From Stictocephala bisonia (lineage: Eukaryota > Arthropoda > Insecta > Hemiptera > Membracidae): a DNA stretch of 64,000 nt. Within the stretch, counting starts at the first letter, position 1. Each line of letters starts with the position of its first letter. The position numbers were made by a program, and so were the translations under genes. Below the pieces are notes generated by a model. It was not told where the DNA came from, searched no databases, and saw only the letters and a list, made by a program, of their open reading frames with translations. Below, in pieces: positions 9,463 through 22,197 of this stretch. Where the stretch lies: assembly GCA_035578905.1 (NCBI GenBank), contig JAQJVL010000745.1, positions 186,001-250,000 of the forward strand, written 5' to 3'.

Positions 9463-11960
9463 TTTATTTATTTATTCCATTCCAACGGTCAAAGGCCAAA
9501 TTACAAACATGTTACATAATACATATGAAATAACACTTACTTATAACACTACAAATAATTAAAGGGCCAAGCCAAACATGCAAGTGGACTTTTAATATTA
9601 GGCATGATAATTAATCATAAGTGAAACTTTGTTACTAATGATAAGTAGTACTAATAGTGAAGAATATAAATTAAGAATGTATACATAAATACAGTAAATT
9701 AAGATGCGGCTTCTATGAAGAGATGCAAATATGCACAAGCTATATAATAAATAACAGTGAAAATAAACTATCTATAATAATAATAATAATTTCAAAGACT
9801 TTAATGATTACAGTGTAAAAGCTATGAATAATAAATAATAACAATGCCACAAACCATAGATAAATAACAAGTGTATAGCTATAAAGGCAGGGAGGGGGCA
9901 TCGAGCACACGTCTTCTAATAAATGTTGTACTGTCATTGAAAATATCGAACGTGTCACAGAAACTATTCCCGAGCCTCATCATTCTGGCGAGTGGACTGT
10001 GGAGTTCATAGGAGCGTTGGTAGTGGCGCCTGCTGAATAAATCACGTGACCGGGTTCTAGCTGTTGGAGTACGGAAGTCCACTTGTGACAGAAGCACCGG
10101 GCAATCTAGCTGTCCATTTACCAGTTTGGTCAAGAACATAATATCAGCGACGCAACGTCTCACTTGAAGAACAGGGAGAATAAGCTCAGCCTGCAGTCCA
10201 GCAAGAGGGATTTCCCTGTATTACAGTCCTTGTCGAACCCCCACCAATCGTATGAACTTCCTCTGCACAGCTTCCAGTTTCTCAATAAGTCCCAGATGGT
10301 AGGGAGACCAGACAGGGCTAGCATACTCCAGGAGTTGGCGTACAAAGGAAAAGTAGAGAGTTTTCAAGACAAGGGGATTTGTCATACCACGAGTTGACCT
10401 AGCATTCTGTAGGCTCTTCTGCAAAGGTCGTCAACATGATCATTGAATGTAAAGTCAGACACAAATGTTACACCCAGATCCTTAATCGTGGACACTCTTC
10501 CTAAGGGTTGATTATCTAGAGTGTACTGGAAGTGGTTCATACTGTACAAACGACCAAAGCTCATGACGGAGCACTTTGAAGAGTTCAGCTTCATGTTGTT
10601 AGTCTGTACCATTCCAATACATTTGTAAGACTAGTTTATAGCCGTGCAAAGTCCTCATCACTGGAGACCACGGTGTAAATCTTCACATCATCAGCAAAGA
10701 GTAGAGCATCCACCAGGAGAACGGACGTTATGTCATTTATAAACATGATGAATAGGTATGGACCAAGTAGCGAACCTTGAGGAACGCCGGAAGTTTGTAG
10801 AAATGCCTGGGAAAGTGCATCAGGCAATTTTACTCTTAAATGCCGACCAAGCAGATAGTCACGGATCCAGGAAAGTAATGTGCCATTGATACCATATGAA
10901 TTTAACTTGCTGATTAGTATAGAGTGGTCAACTTTGTCAAATGCCTTGGCAAAGTCGATAAAGGCAACATCCAGCTATTTACCTGATCCTAGAGCAGATA
11001 ATATACATTCTTCAAATATCATTGGGTTGGTGACGGTTGACCTGGATGTGGTGAAGCCATGTTGACTAGTACAGACTAGGGGTTTCAGAAAGGGCGTAAG
11101 GCGAGATAGCACTAACATTTCGAACACCTTTCCCACTGCTGACAGGATTGTAATAGGTCGGTAGTTCTCAACTTTCGATGATGTGTCCGCCTTGTGGATA
11201 GGAACAATATGCCCCATCTTGAGAATTTCTGGGAATATTCTTTGTAGAATGGATAGGTTGAATAGTGTGGCCAGAGGTTGGGCCAAAGTGTCATAGCAGT
11301 GATTTAGAAAGGACGGAGATACATTGTCTGGGCCAGTACCTTTCGTGATATCAATGTTCCTGAGGGTTTCTGAGACTTCCAATACAGATAATGAGATCAT
11401 AGACAGAGATGAATTGGCATTAAAGTTAAATGGTGGTGGTGAAACCATGGTGGCTTCGAGAAAACAGATGAAAAGAATTCTGATAACATATCGGCTCTCT
11501 CTTGTGGATCATTTTAAGAATAGCTATTATAACTAATAATAGATGGTATACTAGGAGATTCGGCAGTGGAACGAAAAAACTCCAGAACTTTTAGGGTTGT
11601 GTGAAATTGAGTCTTCTATGTGCTTCAGATAGTTTCTATAACATGTGCGACTAAGATTCCGGCAAACATTACGCAACTCACAAAACCTTGAGTAGTGTGT
11701 TGGACGGAAAGTTTGTTTGTAATGCTTGTGGGCTATCTTCTTCTGGTTAACCAGATTGATAAGTTCCGCAGAAAACCACTTAGAGAATGGTGAAGTTCCT
11801 TTTCGTTTTGTTGGGCTGCACTTAACGCAAATATCACCAAGCAATGTAATTTTTTTCTTAAACTACTACATGTCTCCGAATGGTCGACAGAGAGGAAGTA
11901 TGCATAAATTCTCAATAATATTAGCATTTTAAGTCTGGTTTTAACAAAACTTAATGCTAG
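9463..11960 (-). mobile_element. decayed jockey-type LINE
   Basis: The minus strand carries a near-complete RT region in several frames. From the N-terminal side come FSKWFSAELINLVNQKK and RFCELRNVCRNLSRTCYRNY (11550-11845), then TGPDNVSPSFLNHCYDTLA with VPIHKADTSSKVENYRPITI (10975-11448). These are followed by SGVPQGSLLGPYLF with FADDVKIY (10636-10827), KLNSSKCSVMSFGR (10382-10612) and a C-terminal segment ending near 9900. The FADD active site is intact, but at least five frameshifts or stops separate the blocks. The 3' end at 9463 has a TTTATTTATTTATTTATT run, which is the A-rich tail on the minus strand. The endonuclease is absent, so it is 5' truncated. Confidence 0.85.
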
Positions 11961-12164
11961 CGATCCTTTGCGTACATCAACACCACACATTACCAACATA
12001 ACAAAATATTTAATGGAAATGCGCCAATTGTATCGTACTTTAGTAGAAACTTTGGTATGGTATTAACAGTAAAAAAATATAGGTTCCTTCTGGCTAATTA
12101 AAGTACTCACTCAGACAATTTACAGACACCCCTCCCTGGAACCCAACCACACACCCAACACAGA

Positions 12165-12410
12165 TGGACAACCCATCTACTCTAAACAAAGTCCTCTTGA
12201 CAGACCAGACTAACCTCTTAATAGACCACCTACCTTTCCAACACATAAGACATTTGATAGACCACCTACTTAACATACAGGACTCTTGCTAGACCACCTA
12301 TCTATCAATTACATAGAACTTTTAATGTACCATCTAATTGACATACAAGACTAACCAGACACTCTACGTACAAGACTCTCGATTGATCATCCTCCTACTA
12401 TACACGTAAA
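12165..12410. repeat. degenerate ~33-bp tandem repeat
   Basis: A loosely repeating unit of the type ATAGACCACCTACTTAACAT followed by a short variable tail occurs about seven times with many substitutions. The period is about 30-35 bases. It has no coding value and differs from the CCCACCC minisatellite found elsewhere. Confidence 0.5.
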
Positions 12411-13300
12411 TGTTATTAAGTGCTCTAAAAGTAAAATCTTTCTCGAACATTATGTTTTCTTTAAAAATAAGAGCATTTTTGTGGATAAAATCCAAACTAA
12501 ACATAGACAAAAATTTACTAAAATTTCATAGAAAATTTGTCATACAGTAAAAAATATATAAAAAATAAGGTTTGGAAACCGAAAAAAGAACACAGAAAAA
12601 GGTTAGGTTAGGAAATATCCAAAAAGTTAGCAAAAACTTTGTTAAATGTTTTCTTACTTTACAATCTTTCGGAAAAGTTAAATTAACAATCAATCTTTCG
12701 GCTGTTTGCTAGTCTAACTTTTAATTCTTTAACTCTATTTTTAACTGACCGGCATCATGAAAGTCAGCAGTGCCGGAATTATTTTCCTTTACAAAACTGT
12801 TAATTCCTTTAGCATTATGATTATGACAAATGGAGGGCGTCTTTGGGTTGGATCCTTCAAACCAGCAAGGAGTGTGTTCTTTGGTTACCTAATTAATTGT
12901 GGTATCCTAATTATTGCATATTCATGACTATTTTAAGGTATTATTTTTTTAATATAGTGATTTCGAATGTAATTTAAAATTATTACTCATCATTTATTTT
13001 ATTATTATTTCAACTGTACATCACCATAAATCTTATAACAATTAATTATTATTATTAGCATTAACATATGCTTCTACAAAAAAAACACAGTACCAATAAT
13101 AATAAACAACATAACAATAAATAACATCAACAATATCATTTTAAATACCGTAGCTAGATTTTAGTGAAATACAACATATCTATTTTACTATGTTAAACTA
13201 AGCGGGGAATGATTGTGGTTTTATCTCAGTGACATCTTTGTTGGCTAGCCTGGCTACCAGGAAATGTTTTGTGGCTTATTCGTCGTCTGCTTGCTTAGCT
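12411..13300. other. gene-free AT-rich region upstream of UAP
   Basis: No ORF, repeat family or RNA was recognised. The GC content rises after about 13200, where the UAP 5' leader probably begins. Confidence 0.45.
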
Positions 13301-13301
13301 G

Positions 13302-13306
13302 TCAGT
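13302..13306 (+). promoter_or_regulatory. candidate initiator (TCAGT) for UAP
   Basis: A perfect arthropod initiator pentamer lies 120 bases before the UAP ATG, at the start of the GC-richer leader. No TATA box sits at the expected distance, and the +28 to +33 positions do not fit a downstream promoter element. Such pentamers also occur by chance. Confidence 0.25.
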
Positions 13307-13425
13307 CGGAGTCGGTATTTGGTTGTAAACTGTTGCCTTCGTAGACGAATGGGTAGCAGTTGAAGGTACTTAGTTTTTTAGACGGAATAGATAATACTTG
13401 CTCTTTTGTAGTTAAAAACATCACT

Positions 13426-14892
13426 ATGTCAGATATTAGCCAAATTAAAAATGTACTCTCAGAATTTGATCAAGAACACCTTCTTCAATTTTGGGATAGG
13501 TTAAATCAATCTGAAAAAAATGAACTTATTAACGATATAAGTGAGATAAATATCAGTGAAGTGACTTCGTATTTTAAAAGGGCTTTAAAAACACTAAATG
13601 AAGACCAAGAAAAACTGGACGATAGGATGAAACCAATACCAACCCATCTTTACGGAGCTGTCTCTAGAACGTCTCCTGAGCTCTTGTTGTCATATGAGAG
13701 AGAAGGTTTAACCCAGATTTCTGAAGGTAGAGTTGGTGTATTACTAATGGCTGGTGGTCAAGGAACTCGTCTTGGGTCAACGCTGCCTAAAGGTATGTAC
13801 GACATTGGTTTACCATCTCATAAATCTTTGTTCCAAATTCAAGCCGAACGCATAAGAAAATTGGAAGAACTTGCTTTCAATGTGACAAAAAAAGAAGGCA
13901 ATATTACTTGGTTTATAATGACAAGTGAGAAGACAATGGATCCAACTAAAGAGTATTTTTATAATAATAAGTACTTTGGACTAAACAAAAACAATGTAAT
14001 TTTCTTTGAACAAGGATTGTTACCGTGTTTTACATTTGATGGAAAAATCATCTTAGAAAAGCCTCACAAGATATCCAGAGCTCCTGATGGTAATGGGGGA
14101 ATTTACAGAGCCATTCGAGATACAAAAGTGCTCGACGAAATTGAGAGGCGGGGAATTCTTTATTTACATTGTCATAGTGTGGATAATATACTGGTGCGAG
14201 TAGCTGATCCTGTTTTCATTGGGTACTGTGTAAAAAGAGACGCTGACTGTGCTGCAAAAGTTATTGAAAAAGCGTTTCCTACCGAAGCTCTGGGAGTCAT
14301 ATGCACTGTTGATGGAAAATTCCAGGTTGTAGAGTACAGTGAAATAACTCTTAAGACTGCTGAACTACAAAATAATGATGGAAGACTTACATTTAGAGCT
14401 GGAAGTATTTGCAATCACTTTTTTTCAACAGATTTCTTAAGGAAAGTTGTGAACAAGTTTGAAAATCAACTTAAATTACATGTTGCTAAAAAGAAGATTC
14501 CATATGTAAATGAAAATGGGGTTTATTGCTCACCAGAAAAGCCAAATGGCATAAAAATGGAAAAGTTTGTTTTTGACGTGTTTCCATTTGCAGACAACTT
14601 AGTAGTGTGGGAAGTAAACAGAGAAGATGAATTTAGTGCTTTAAAAAATTCAGATTCATGCGAGAAAGACAATGCAACAACATCTAGAAGAGATCTTATG
14701 TCTCAACATGTCAGATTTATTAGGCAAGCAGGTGGAGAAATCATTGGATCCCCAATAATTTGTGAAATATCTCCACTACTATCATATGCTGGGGAAGGGT
14801 TGAAATCAATTGTTGAAGGCAAAACATTTGAGTCCCCCTTATTGCTAAAAAGCTTAAGAGAAGAAATTACAAATGGTTTAATCCCACACTAG
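13426..14892 (+). CDS. UAP1: UDP-N-acetylhexosamine pyrophosphorylase, single exon
   Basis: The encoded 488-residue protein makes UDP-GlcNAc from UTP and GlcNAc-1-phosphate in the cytosol, the last step before chitin synthesis and protein glycosylation; the Drosophila orthologue is mummy. Family hallmarks are in order: the nucleotide loop MAGGQGTRLGSTLPKG (residues 108-123), PDGNGGIYRA (220-229), SVDNILVRVADPVFIG (251-266), SICNHFF (327-333), GIKMEKFVFDVFPFA (375-389) and CEISPLLSYAGEGL near the C-terminus. Length fits the family. The start is ATG at 13426; the frame stays open upstream to 13360 but without another ATG. A good acceptor-like TTTTGTAG ends at 13411, so a 5' UTR intron is possible. 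The coding region has no intron, unusual for animal UAP genes, suggesting a retrogene or a lineage-specific intronless paralogue. AGSICNH replaces the more usual AGNICNH. The ORF is intact and looks functional. Confidence 0.95.
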   Translation: MSDISQIKNVLSEFDQEHLLQFWDRLNQSEKNELINDISEINISEVTSYFKRALKTLNEDQEKLDDRMKPIPTHLYGAVSRTSPELLLSYEREGLTQISEGRVGVLLMAGGQGTRLGSTLPKGMYDIGLPSHKSLFQIQAERIRKLEELAFNVTKKEGNITWFIMTSEKTMDPTKEYFYNNKYFGLNKNNVIFFEQGLLPCFTFDGKIILEKPHKISRAPDGNGGIYRAIRDTKVLDEIERRGILYLHCHSVDNILVRVADPVFIGYCVKRDADCAAKVIEKAFPTEALGVICTVDGKFQVVEYSEITLKTAELQNNDGRLTFRAGSICNHFFSTDFLRKVVNKFENQLKLHVAKKKIPYVNENGVYCSPEKPNGIKMEKFVFDVFPFADNLVVWEVNREDEFSALKNSDSCEKDNATTSRRDLMSQHVRFIRQAGGEIIGSPIICEISPLLSYAGEGLKSIVEGKTFESPLLLKSLREEITNGLIPH

Positions 14893-17504
14893 ACAATTTC
14901 AATACCTTTAAAAGGGCCTGACGCCGTCCATTAGAATACAGATAAAAAATTGTAAATTTCATGTGTACAATTTAAAAAGTTAATAGTTCCTAGTAATTTT
15001 ATGACTTTACCTTTCACATGTTTAGTACAACTAAATTTAAAACCGTGTATTGAAACAGAAGAGATTTTTTATGTATATGCAGATTTTATTACATAAATTT
15101 ATGTACACTACCAATGGCGTATTTTATTTTTCAAATATATTAATAATATAACTGTGGAACTACTGTATTTAGTTAGTTGATTGGTGTTTGAATATTAGAT
15201 TTGCAGTGATTTTTTTTACCAAATTGTGAAGTAATATTTTATTATTGGAAACAATGCATCTATTTACAATACTTTTTATATTGACATTTTGTTTTTCCTA
15301 AGTTTCATAATGTTAAATATTGAATAACAAATGACAGTTCAGTTTTTTTTCTATTTGATGTTACAAAAATGGGAACCTAAAATCCATACTGGTATCCAAC
15401 TAAGTGAAAATGATTAGTAAGTTATTTTAAGAACATAAGGACTGATATTGCTGGTTGAAAATGTTTTGACATGGCCCAATTTGTCAGATTGGCAAATTAA
15501 GTAAGAAAAATGTAAAGTGGTATTGGCATATTAAGCATACTGGTAACAAAATCTAAGGCTTATACGTGCCAAAACTGATGATAACGTATCCAATAGTTTT
15601 GAAATCTCTAAAGCCTAAAGAGATATAAATTACCAACATCCATATCTCAAGTTGTACTTTTGATTATGACTTTACATTTAAACTAGATAAAATTTGGAAA
15701 ACTCAAATTCTTCAAGTAAATATAGTTGTGATTTTTAAGTACTTTTTAAATTCAATACCTTTAATAGATTTAAGTTATTACTAATTGTTTTTAATTGATT
15801 TTATAATGTTAATTTTTACTACTATACTCTTGATAGAGCTAAATCATGCTTTTTTTCTCGTTTGCTAATTTACTTTGATTATGCTTAGTGAATGCTACAA
15901 GTTGTTTATGATTTTTTTTTTTTATTATTATTTCTAAAAGAACCATAACACTGGCTTGGATCTTGTTTAAATTGACAGTAATTGTTAATGCATAATAACA
16001 TGTTTAATGTAAAGAGAAATTATTCCAATGTTTTTAAATATCAGTACATAATATTAATTAGCTTTTTGCTTAATTTAATGTTTAATTAAAAGTTGTACTG
16101 AAAAAGTTGTAGCTTTAATAGCAGCTTTCTAATTTATCAATTTTATCTGATACATTTAGAATCATATTGCATTGCTTTTCTTTTTTTATTGCCGGGATTA
16201 ATATTGTTAGTTTTAAAATCTGTAACAATCTTAGATTTTTATAATTTGTATTTCCAGATGATCGATAAAAGGTAGGGATTATTTTAGCTGTATATTTTTA
16301 TTTTCTAAGTTTGTTTAGGATAAGTATAAACATTTTAGGTATTTTGGAAGAGTATATATTTGTATATATAGGCTACATTATCCTTTAGTTCTAGGTGAGT
16401 TTTTGTCAATATCTATGTTTTGTTATGGGAAAATGATCCAAACCTCTCCATCTAAATTTTGAAAGGTCAACTATAAATCAGTCAGTCATGAAATTCAAGG
16501 AAATGTTATAATTTTGCTCTGTTATACTTATAATAACATTTTAAATACTTGTTTAAACATAGTAAACTTATTTATTTTTAGGAATAATATTTTGTCCAAG
16601 TCTTAGACAACAAAATCACTATTGTTTATATCTCAAGAATCTTGAAATAATTAAGATAAAAATATAATTTTTATTCTTATAGGATTAATATTTCTTCACT
16701 TTAATCTTTTGAATTATCTTTTGGTGTTTTTGACCTTATCCCGTCCCAACAACAATCTTTTTGTCTGGGAACTCTATACTATCTTAACTTACCCATAGTG
16801 CTATAGTTCTTTTATAATTTAATTTGGGTGTGAATATTATTGGTTCCTCTTTGAGTACCTTTATTTTTGATTTTTTTTGTAGATTAGGTTCTCTTTAAAA
16901 CAACTACTTCTATTTCGTCACGTTCTTCTTCTAGCTAATCTGATTTTTTCCCTTTAGTGTAATCTAAATTTGTATTTTGTTATGGTTTGGTTGATTTGTC
17001 CAGTTTCAATATTTTTCCACGTTGAACAAAACAAGATCATATATTCATATGTATATGTTAGCTGAAATAATTTTGCTAGTAAGCTTGTGAAGTGTTCAAT
17101 TTAAAAATAGTGAATCCATAAATAGAATATAACTTTCTAAAACTGGAAAACGTTAATTTCTTTTAATTGTTATGCTTAGCATGTAGCTTATTTCTTGTTT
17201 CTACAAAAACATTTTTAATCCTACAAGTTGCAGGCTACAGCTGCCAATATGCAGGATGCTAACTGTAAAATATGGTTGATACTATATATATATATTATTT
17301 TGTTATTAAATACTTGTAGGGTTATAAAACATATTAAAAATGTTATAGTAAGAGTATAAGAGAAAATTTAAATAAAAATGCATTCTATAAATAAATAGAT
17401 ATTAAATACAATTTAACTATCAGAAAGCCTTACACGACACTAGACAACTTCAAGGTATTGCAAGGTACTGAAACACTGACTGCCAAGACTGTTATATTAC
17501 TATT
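14893..17504 (+). other. UAP 3' flank, AT-rich, no gene
   Basis: No ORF or recognisable TE lies in this stretch. Weak poly(A) signals occur (for example ATTAAA near 16084 and AATAAA near 17369), so the UAP 3' UTR end cannot be placed. No poly(A) tract follows the UAP stop closely enough to prove retroposition. Confidence 0.4.
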
Positions 17505-17675
17505 CAGTTTATAAGTGACTGTCTTTTAATAATAATTTTCCATGCTGTTTTACATTTATTTTGAGATTCAGCAAGTAAAGTATCATAAGAAGCCATTTTA
17601 GCATCACAAATGGCTTTATTATAAATCTTCTTGAAATTATGATTATGTATAATGGATGGTTTTCTTTTCATATCA
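17505..17675 (-). mobile_element. short LINE fragment (region before RT)
   Basis: The minus strand encodes IIHNHNFKKIYNKAICDAK, then MASYDTLLAESQNKCKTAWK and IIIKRQS. The same kind of segment (AKHTY...SKNRCRAAWEIIN) precedes the RT in the LINE at 1-1365. Only this short piece remains. Confidence 0.65.
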
Positions 17676-20019
17676 TTTTACGCATTGTGTCCTTGACTTA
17701 TAATTTTAGTTAAGGTATATCAACCATTTTTATTTACTGTAAATTTTAGATAGATATTGTTCAAGCTCATAATTATTTATATTGTGGTTCATTAAAAATG
17801 TGGATAACGGTTTGTAATGTATTAATTTTTGTAATTTAATTTAGAACAATAAATTAAAATCAATTAATTGACTTCACAGCAGCATAAAATTCTCCTGCAC
17901 ATAGTGGAGGAAGGTAGACAAAAACTGTACATCAGCAGATGACTGTAAGTAGTGGGCATAGAATCTATCGAACATGCACAGTCTGCACAACATTCACTGT
18001 GGGGTTAGGGTTACTTATATGGTATTATATTGGTTCAATCAATCTTACTATTATAATAAGTGTTAAATCACTTATTTAATTATGTGTTTATACACAATTA
18101 TGGGATTATTCACATACTTTAAATTTAATTATGTGTATAATCACTTAAATTAAGGCAATTGCCACTTGTAGGATTAAATCTATTTGGCTTCTTTAATTCT
18201 ATGAAATTAAGTATTTCATTATTATATATTTTACTGCTATAAAAAATGTGCTTATTTGTTAATAGTTGAAATCATTTGATATATTTATTGACAGTTTTTA
18301 GCTGTAGTGATGTTTTGTTGGAATGAAATTAATTTCTTAATATTTGATCAATTTTTACTCGTACTTCTGTGATACTAGAAAGAGAACTATCTTACCTTAG
18401 TCGCCCTTTTAAGTTTAAATAACATTTTACAAATAATACAACTTATATGTAACATTATTGTTTTATATGCGAACGGCTTCTATGGTCATGGGTTATTTGT
18501 AGTTGCTAATTGTAAGATAATTAAGTAAAAGATGTTAAACAATAAGGCTAATTGTAAAATATTTTAAAATTATTTTCATCATAATGTCAACTATAACAAA
18601 TTATTTGAATTAACGATATAACAATATAAAGTATACTAATAAATTAATTTTATTTTGATCAAAATAAATATATTTTTGAAATAATATTGTTTTTAAAATT
18701 TCAATTGAAAACCGTTTCACTTTTATAACCATATATAAATATATCTATATATTTGTTTGATATTCTATAAACCCTTTTTATTTTATAACTTTTAATTATA
18801 ACACTATCAATAAATACTCAGCATGAAAATGTCTTAAAATCCATGTGGATTTGGAACATTTTCAGTGTGGTATATTTTTATTTTACTGAAATAAAATAAA
18901 TTAAAAAAGTTAATGCCAGTAGGCCTAATGTTACCTGTAGGTTATGTACACAGACGTAAATTTATTGTATATGAAGCAATGTATTGTAAAATTGTATTTA
19001 CATTATTTAAGAGAGTGGTACCATTAATAAATAAATCATTACAAAGTAATACTTTTGTAACACTTGTTTAATAAAATATTTTATTTGTAATATTTTTGTG
19101 TACAAATAATTGTTTTGCTCATTTTAGTTTAAATACTGCCTTTTGTTATTATATGAATTAATTGTTATCAACGTTTATTAATGGAATTGTTACCATGTTC
19201 AATATTATTGTATAGCTTGGAATAAAAGTTTGTATAAAATATTTTTATATTGGAATAAACATTTTGCATCAAGAAGCCCAATTTTTTCAAACCTTTAAAC
19301 ATAACACTTTTCATCTAATTGTGTTGATTATAATATTCAATTTTAGAAATGTTTTCTTGCTATGCTGATGCTTCATTTTTAAAATTATTTCACTATGGGG
19401 TCTCGAGAGTTTTCAGTTTAGGATAACGCTTTTACTTTTGGTTTGTCAATGAGTTAATATGTAAAACTCTGTTAATCCCTTGATTGTTACTTAAAGACCT
19501 CTTATGTAGAATGAATGTTTGTGCCAGTAATATGATTAGTTTGTGAGGTCTGCCACTACCTAGTGAGATCTGCTGGTTTAAACTGCATAATATTTATATG
19601 GAACTACACTACTGGATCCCAAAACATGTGATAATTGGAGATAACAAATTTAGCTTTGGATTAGAAATCTATCTGTGAGTATACACAAAATTAATGTTAG
19701 AATCCAGCCTGACAGTTACACAAGTGATATAAGTTTGTGACATAATTGTCATCATATCATATAGTACTGAATAATCATACTTTAATATGATGGGTTGTGT
19801 TATATCACAATCAATATTGGTACAGTATTCCTTAACTCTGTAACTGCCATCACGGACATGAACTGTAGAAAGAGGTTGTAATCTTAAATAGTTAAATTGT
19901 GTATTTACATGTAATGATTTTATACAATGGGACTACAATAGCTTGCTATTGTATACTGCATTGTTTTTATTTTTTAAATTTATTTATTTATATTACATGA
20001 ACAATCAAGAACAGTAATT
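17676..20019. other. gene-free AT-rich desert
   Basis: Very AT-rich, with scattered AATAAA motifs (for example 19221 and 19253) that could end a long transcript from UAP, but no coding or TE signal was identified. Confidence 0.4.
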
Positions 20020-20943
20020 TGTCAAATAATAAATTATAGTGTCAATGAGATCTAGGAGATTTCTAGGAACTCCTCCACAGTGTAAACTGACTGGGTTGTC
20101 CAGCAAGAATTCTCAAAGTGAGTTCTTCAGTCTATTTCCAGTTACGTTCCATATGTGTTCTGGAAGTAGGTTTTTCAGCTTGCAGCCTACATATGTTGGT
20201 TTTTTCTCGTAGAGGGCTGTTCTATGTTGGGGTAGGATCAGTCTGGAGGCATGGCGTGTTGGGTAGCTGTGAAGGTATGTGTGAGTCTGCGGATGTTGTT
20301 TGTCGATATGTAATATGGCTTCGTAGATGTAAAGTGCAGGTACTGTGAGGATGCGTAGATTCTGGTAGGCTCGTCGGCATCTTTGTAGGGGTTCCAGGTT
20401 TGCCATGGTCCTAATTGCCTTCTTTTGTAGTACGAGCACTCTTTTGAGGATTCCTGAGGTTCCTCCCCAAATTATAAGTCCATATCTAATGTGTGACTCT
20501 ACCAGAGCGTAATAAGCCATTTTCGCTGCTTCCAGAGTGCCAATCCATTGTATGCGGTTAACGACATAGACAACTGTGCTGATATTTTTACAGATGTTGT
20601 TTACATGATGTGTCCATGTGAGCCCGTTATCAAGGGTTATTCCTAGAAACCTAGTCTGGTCCGCACTGTTATGTTGGGAATACTAGTGGGTATGACTTTT
20701 TTCCTGCTGAAATGAATTTGTGTTGTCTTGTCAGGGTTTATTGCTAGATCATTTTGTTTGCTATATATTATGGCATTTTGCAGAGATGCAACGGAGTTGT
20801 TATATAATTCCTGGGACGTTTCATTTTTTTTATTAGGAGGGTTTCATCGTCTACACACATAATACAGCTGGTGCTGTAGTTTTGAATTTGAGCTGTGAAG
20901 TCGTTAGTTAATAAAATGAATAGAATGGGTCCCAACACAATTT
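20020..20943 (-). mobile_element. LINE 3' half with RT palm and C-terminus
   Basis: The minus strand shows VLGPILFILLTNDF, the active-site region MCVDDETLLI (about 20850) and DLAINPDKTTQIHFSRKK. It then gives the intact 135-codon block AYYALVESHIRYGLIIWGG ... LQKKAIRTMANL ... SYPTRHASRLILPQHR (20113-20520). A shift near 20660 separates the RT and C-terminal parts. The element is 5' truncated at about 20943. It resembles the plus-strand fragment at 44040-44640 in C-terminal style. Confidence 0.8.
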
Positions 20944-21061
20944 TTAAATTTTAAAAGAAACTCCTTATCACCTTAACAAAGAAATAATTACTCTGACAAG
21001 CAATCTTAAAGTAGAGTCTTGTAGAGAATAAATGGAATAAAAATGGTTTCCTATTTCTTAA

Positions 21062-21096
21062 TGTAGTCTGACCATATAAAATACGGTCAGACTACA
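21062..21096. repeat. fold-back: 12-bp perfect arms
   Basis: TGTAGTCTGACC (21062-21073) and its exact inverse (21085-21096) flank an 11-base AT-rich loop. No terminator or gene context explains it. Confidence 0.85.
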
Positions 21097-21923
21097 ATAT
21101 CTTTTTTACTTTATATTATTATTTTCAATATATTTTCTTTGAGGAAAAGATTTAAGTTTAAAATTAGACTGAACCATTTATTTACTATTCTGTCAGCTAT
21201 AAAAGACAATTTACATTGAATTTAAATTTTTTTTGGTAATAATGTAATCCACACTCATTAACATAAATGATGAATCACAAATAAAGAACAATTCTCTAAC
21301 TGATCTCAATACAAACAACAAAATCAGAATTGCTAAGCAACTAAACAACAATGAAAACAAACAACAGATGTTAGTGTGAAGAGTATTAAAGAGCTATAAT
21401 TAATGCCATATCCATTTTAATGGCTTTCGAACTAAACACAGAAATGCATTATTTAGGTTAGATTTCACAAGTTATTGCTGGTTTTCATGCAAAACAAAAT
21501 ATATCCAAGGTAGTTAAAGCACATTGACAACTTTTTTTAGTCAAAATACATTATATCCATGTTTTATACAAAACAAGGTATGCATGCTTGCTTGGTGTTG
21601 AGTGAGTTAAAATATCATTGATTTTATACACAGATAGATTTCCCATCCAATGTTAAATTTTGAGTCTCAAATATCAGCTGTTCTTGTGGTCCATTGTGGA
21701 GCGCATGTGTAGTCCCGTGTAAATGTAATGCAGTTTAAACCAGCTGTGGTTGCGGACCTCACTAACTAACAAAATTACACGCACAAATATTCCTATTAGA
21801 TGGAATGTCTATTTGTATGTGTATATAATCAAGGATTATATCCATCAGCTGGCTGTGTTTAGACTGCTTCCAGACACAGAATTTCATTAGTCATTTGTTG
21901 CAGTTTTAGTGTTTAGTTCAATT
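21097..21923. other. no recognisable gene
   Basis: AT-rich DNA without supported coding sequence or repeats. Confidence 0.4.
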
Positions 21924-22197
21924 GGTCGGTAGCGTAGTTGGTTCAATCCCAGCTTCATATGCTAAAGGTTCTCAGTTCGATCCCAATCAGAGTCAATACA
22001 TTTTGAGAAGGATCAGCTGATAATCACCGGCTGTTCATTTGTCATTGGGCTATTAATTAATGACACTTTCTAAGAAATAGTCGGCCTTAGTTTGTAAAAA
22101 TGACTACATTCGCTCATCTACACTCATCACACTCAATCGAAATCCATATTCGCCCATATCTTGACGATCGGCGTCTTATGAATAAATAAATAAAAAA
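21924..22197 (+). mobile_element. tRNA-derived SINE, family 1 (full length)
   Basis: The head GGTCGGTAGCGTAGTTGG contains a Pol III A box, and GTTCGATCCC some 45 bases later is a B box. A unique body follows (including CCCATATCTTGACGATCGGC) and an AATAAATAAATAAAA tail. The body contains the shared stop CGTCTTATGAATAAATA. Four more copies occur at 25399, 38382, 46978 and 57160. It needs LINE enzymes to move. Confidence 0.9.

Noticed and set aside
13360..13425. Extended N-terminus for UAP starting at 13360
   Set aside because: The first codon is TTG and the family's N-terminus fits the ATG at 13426.
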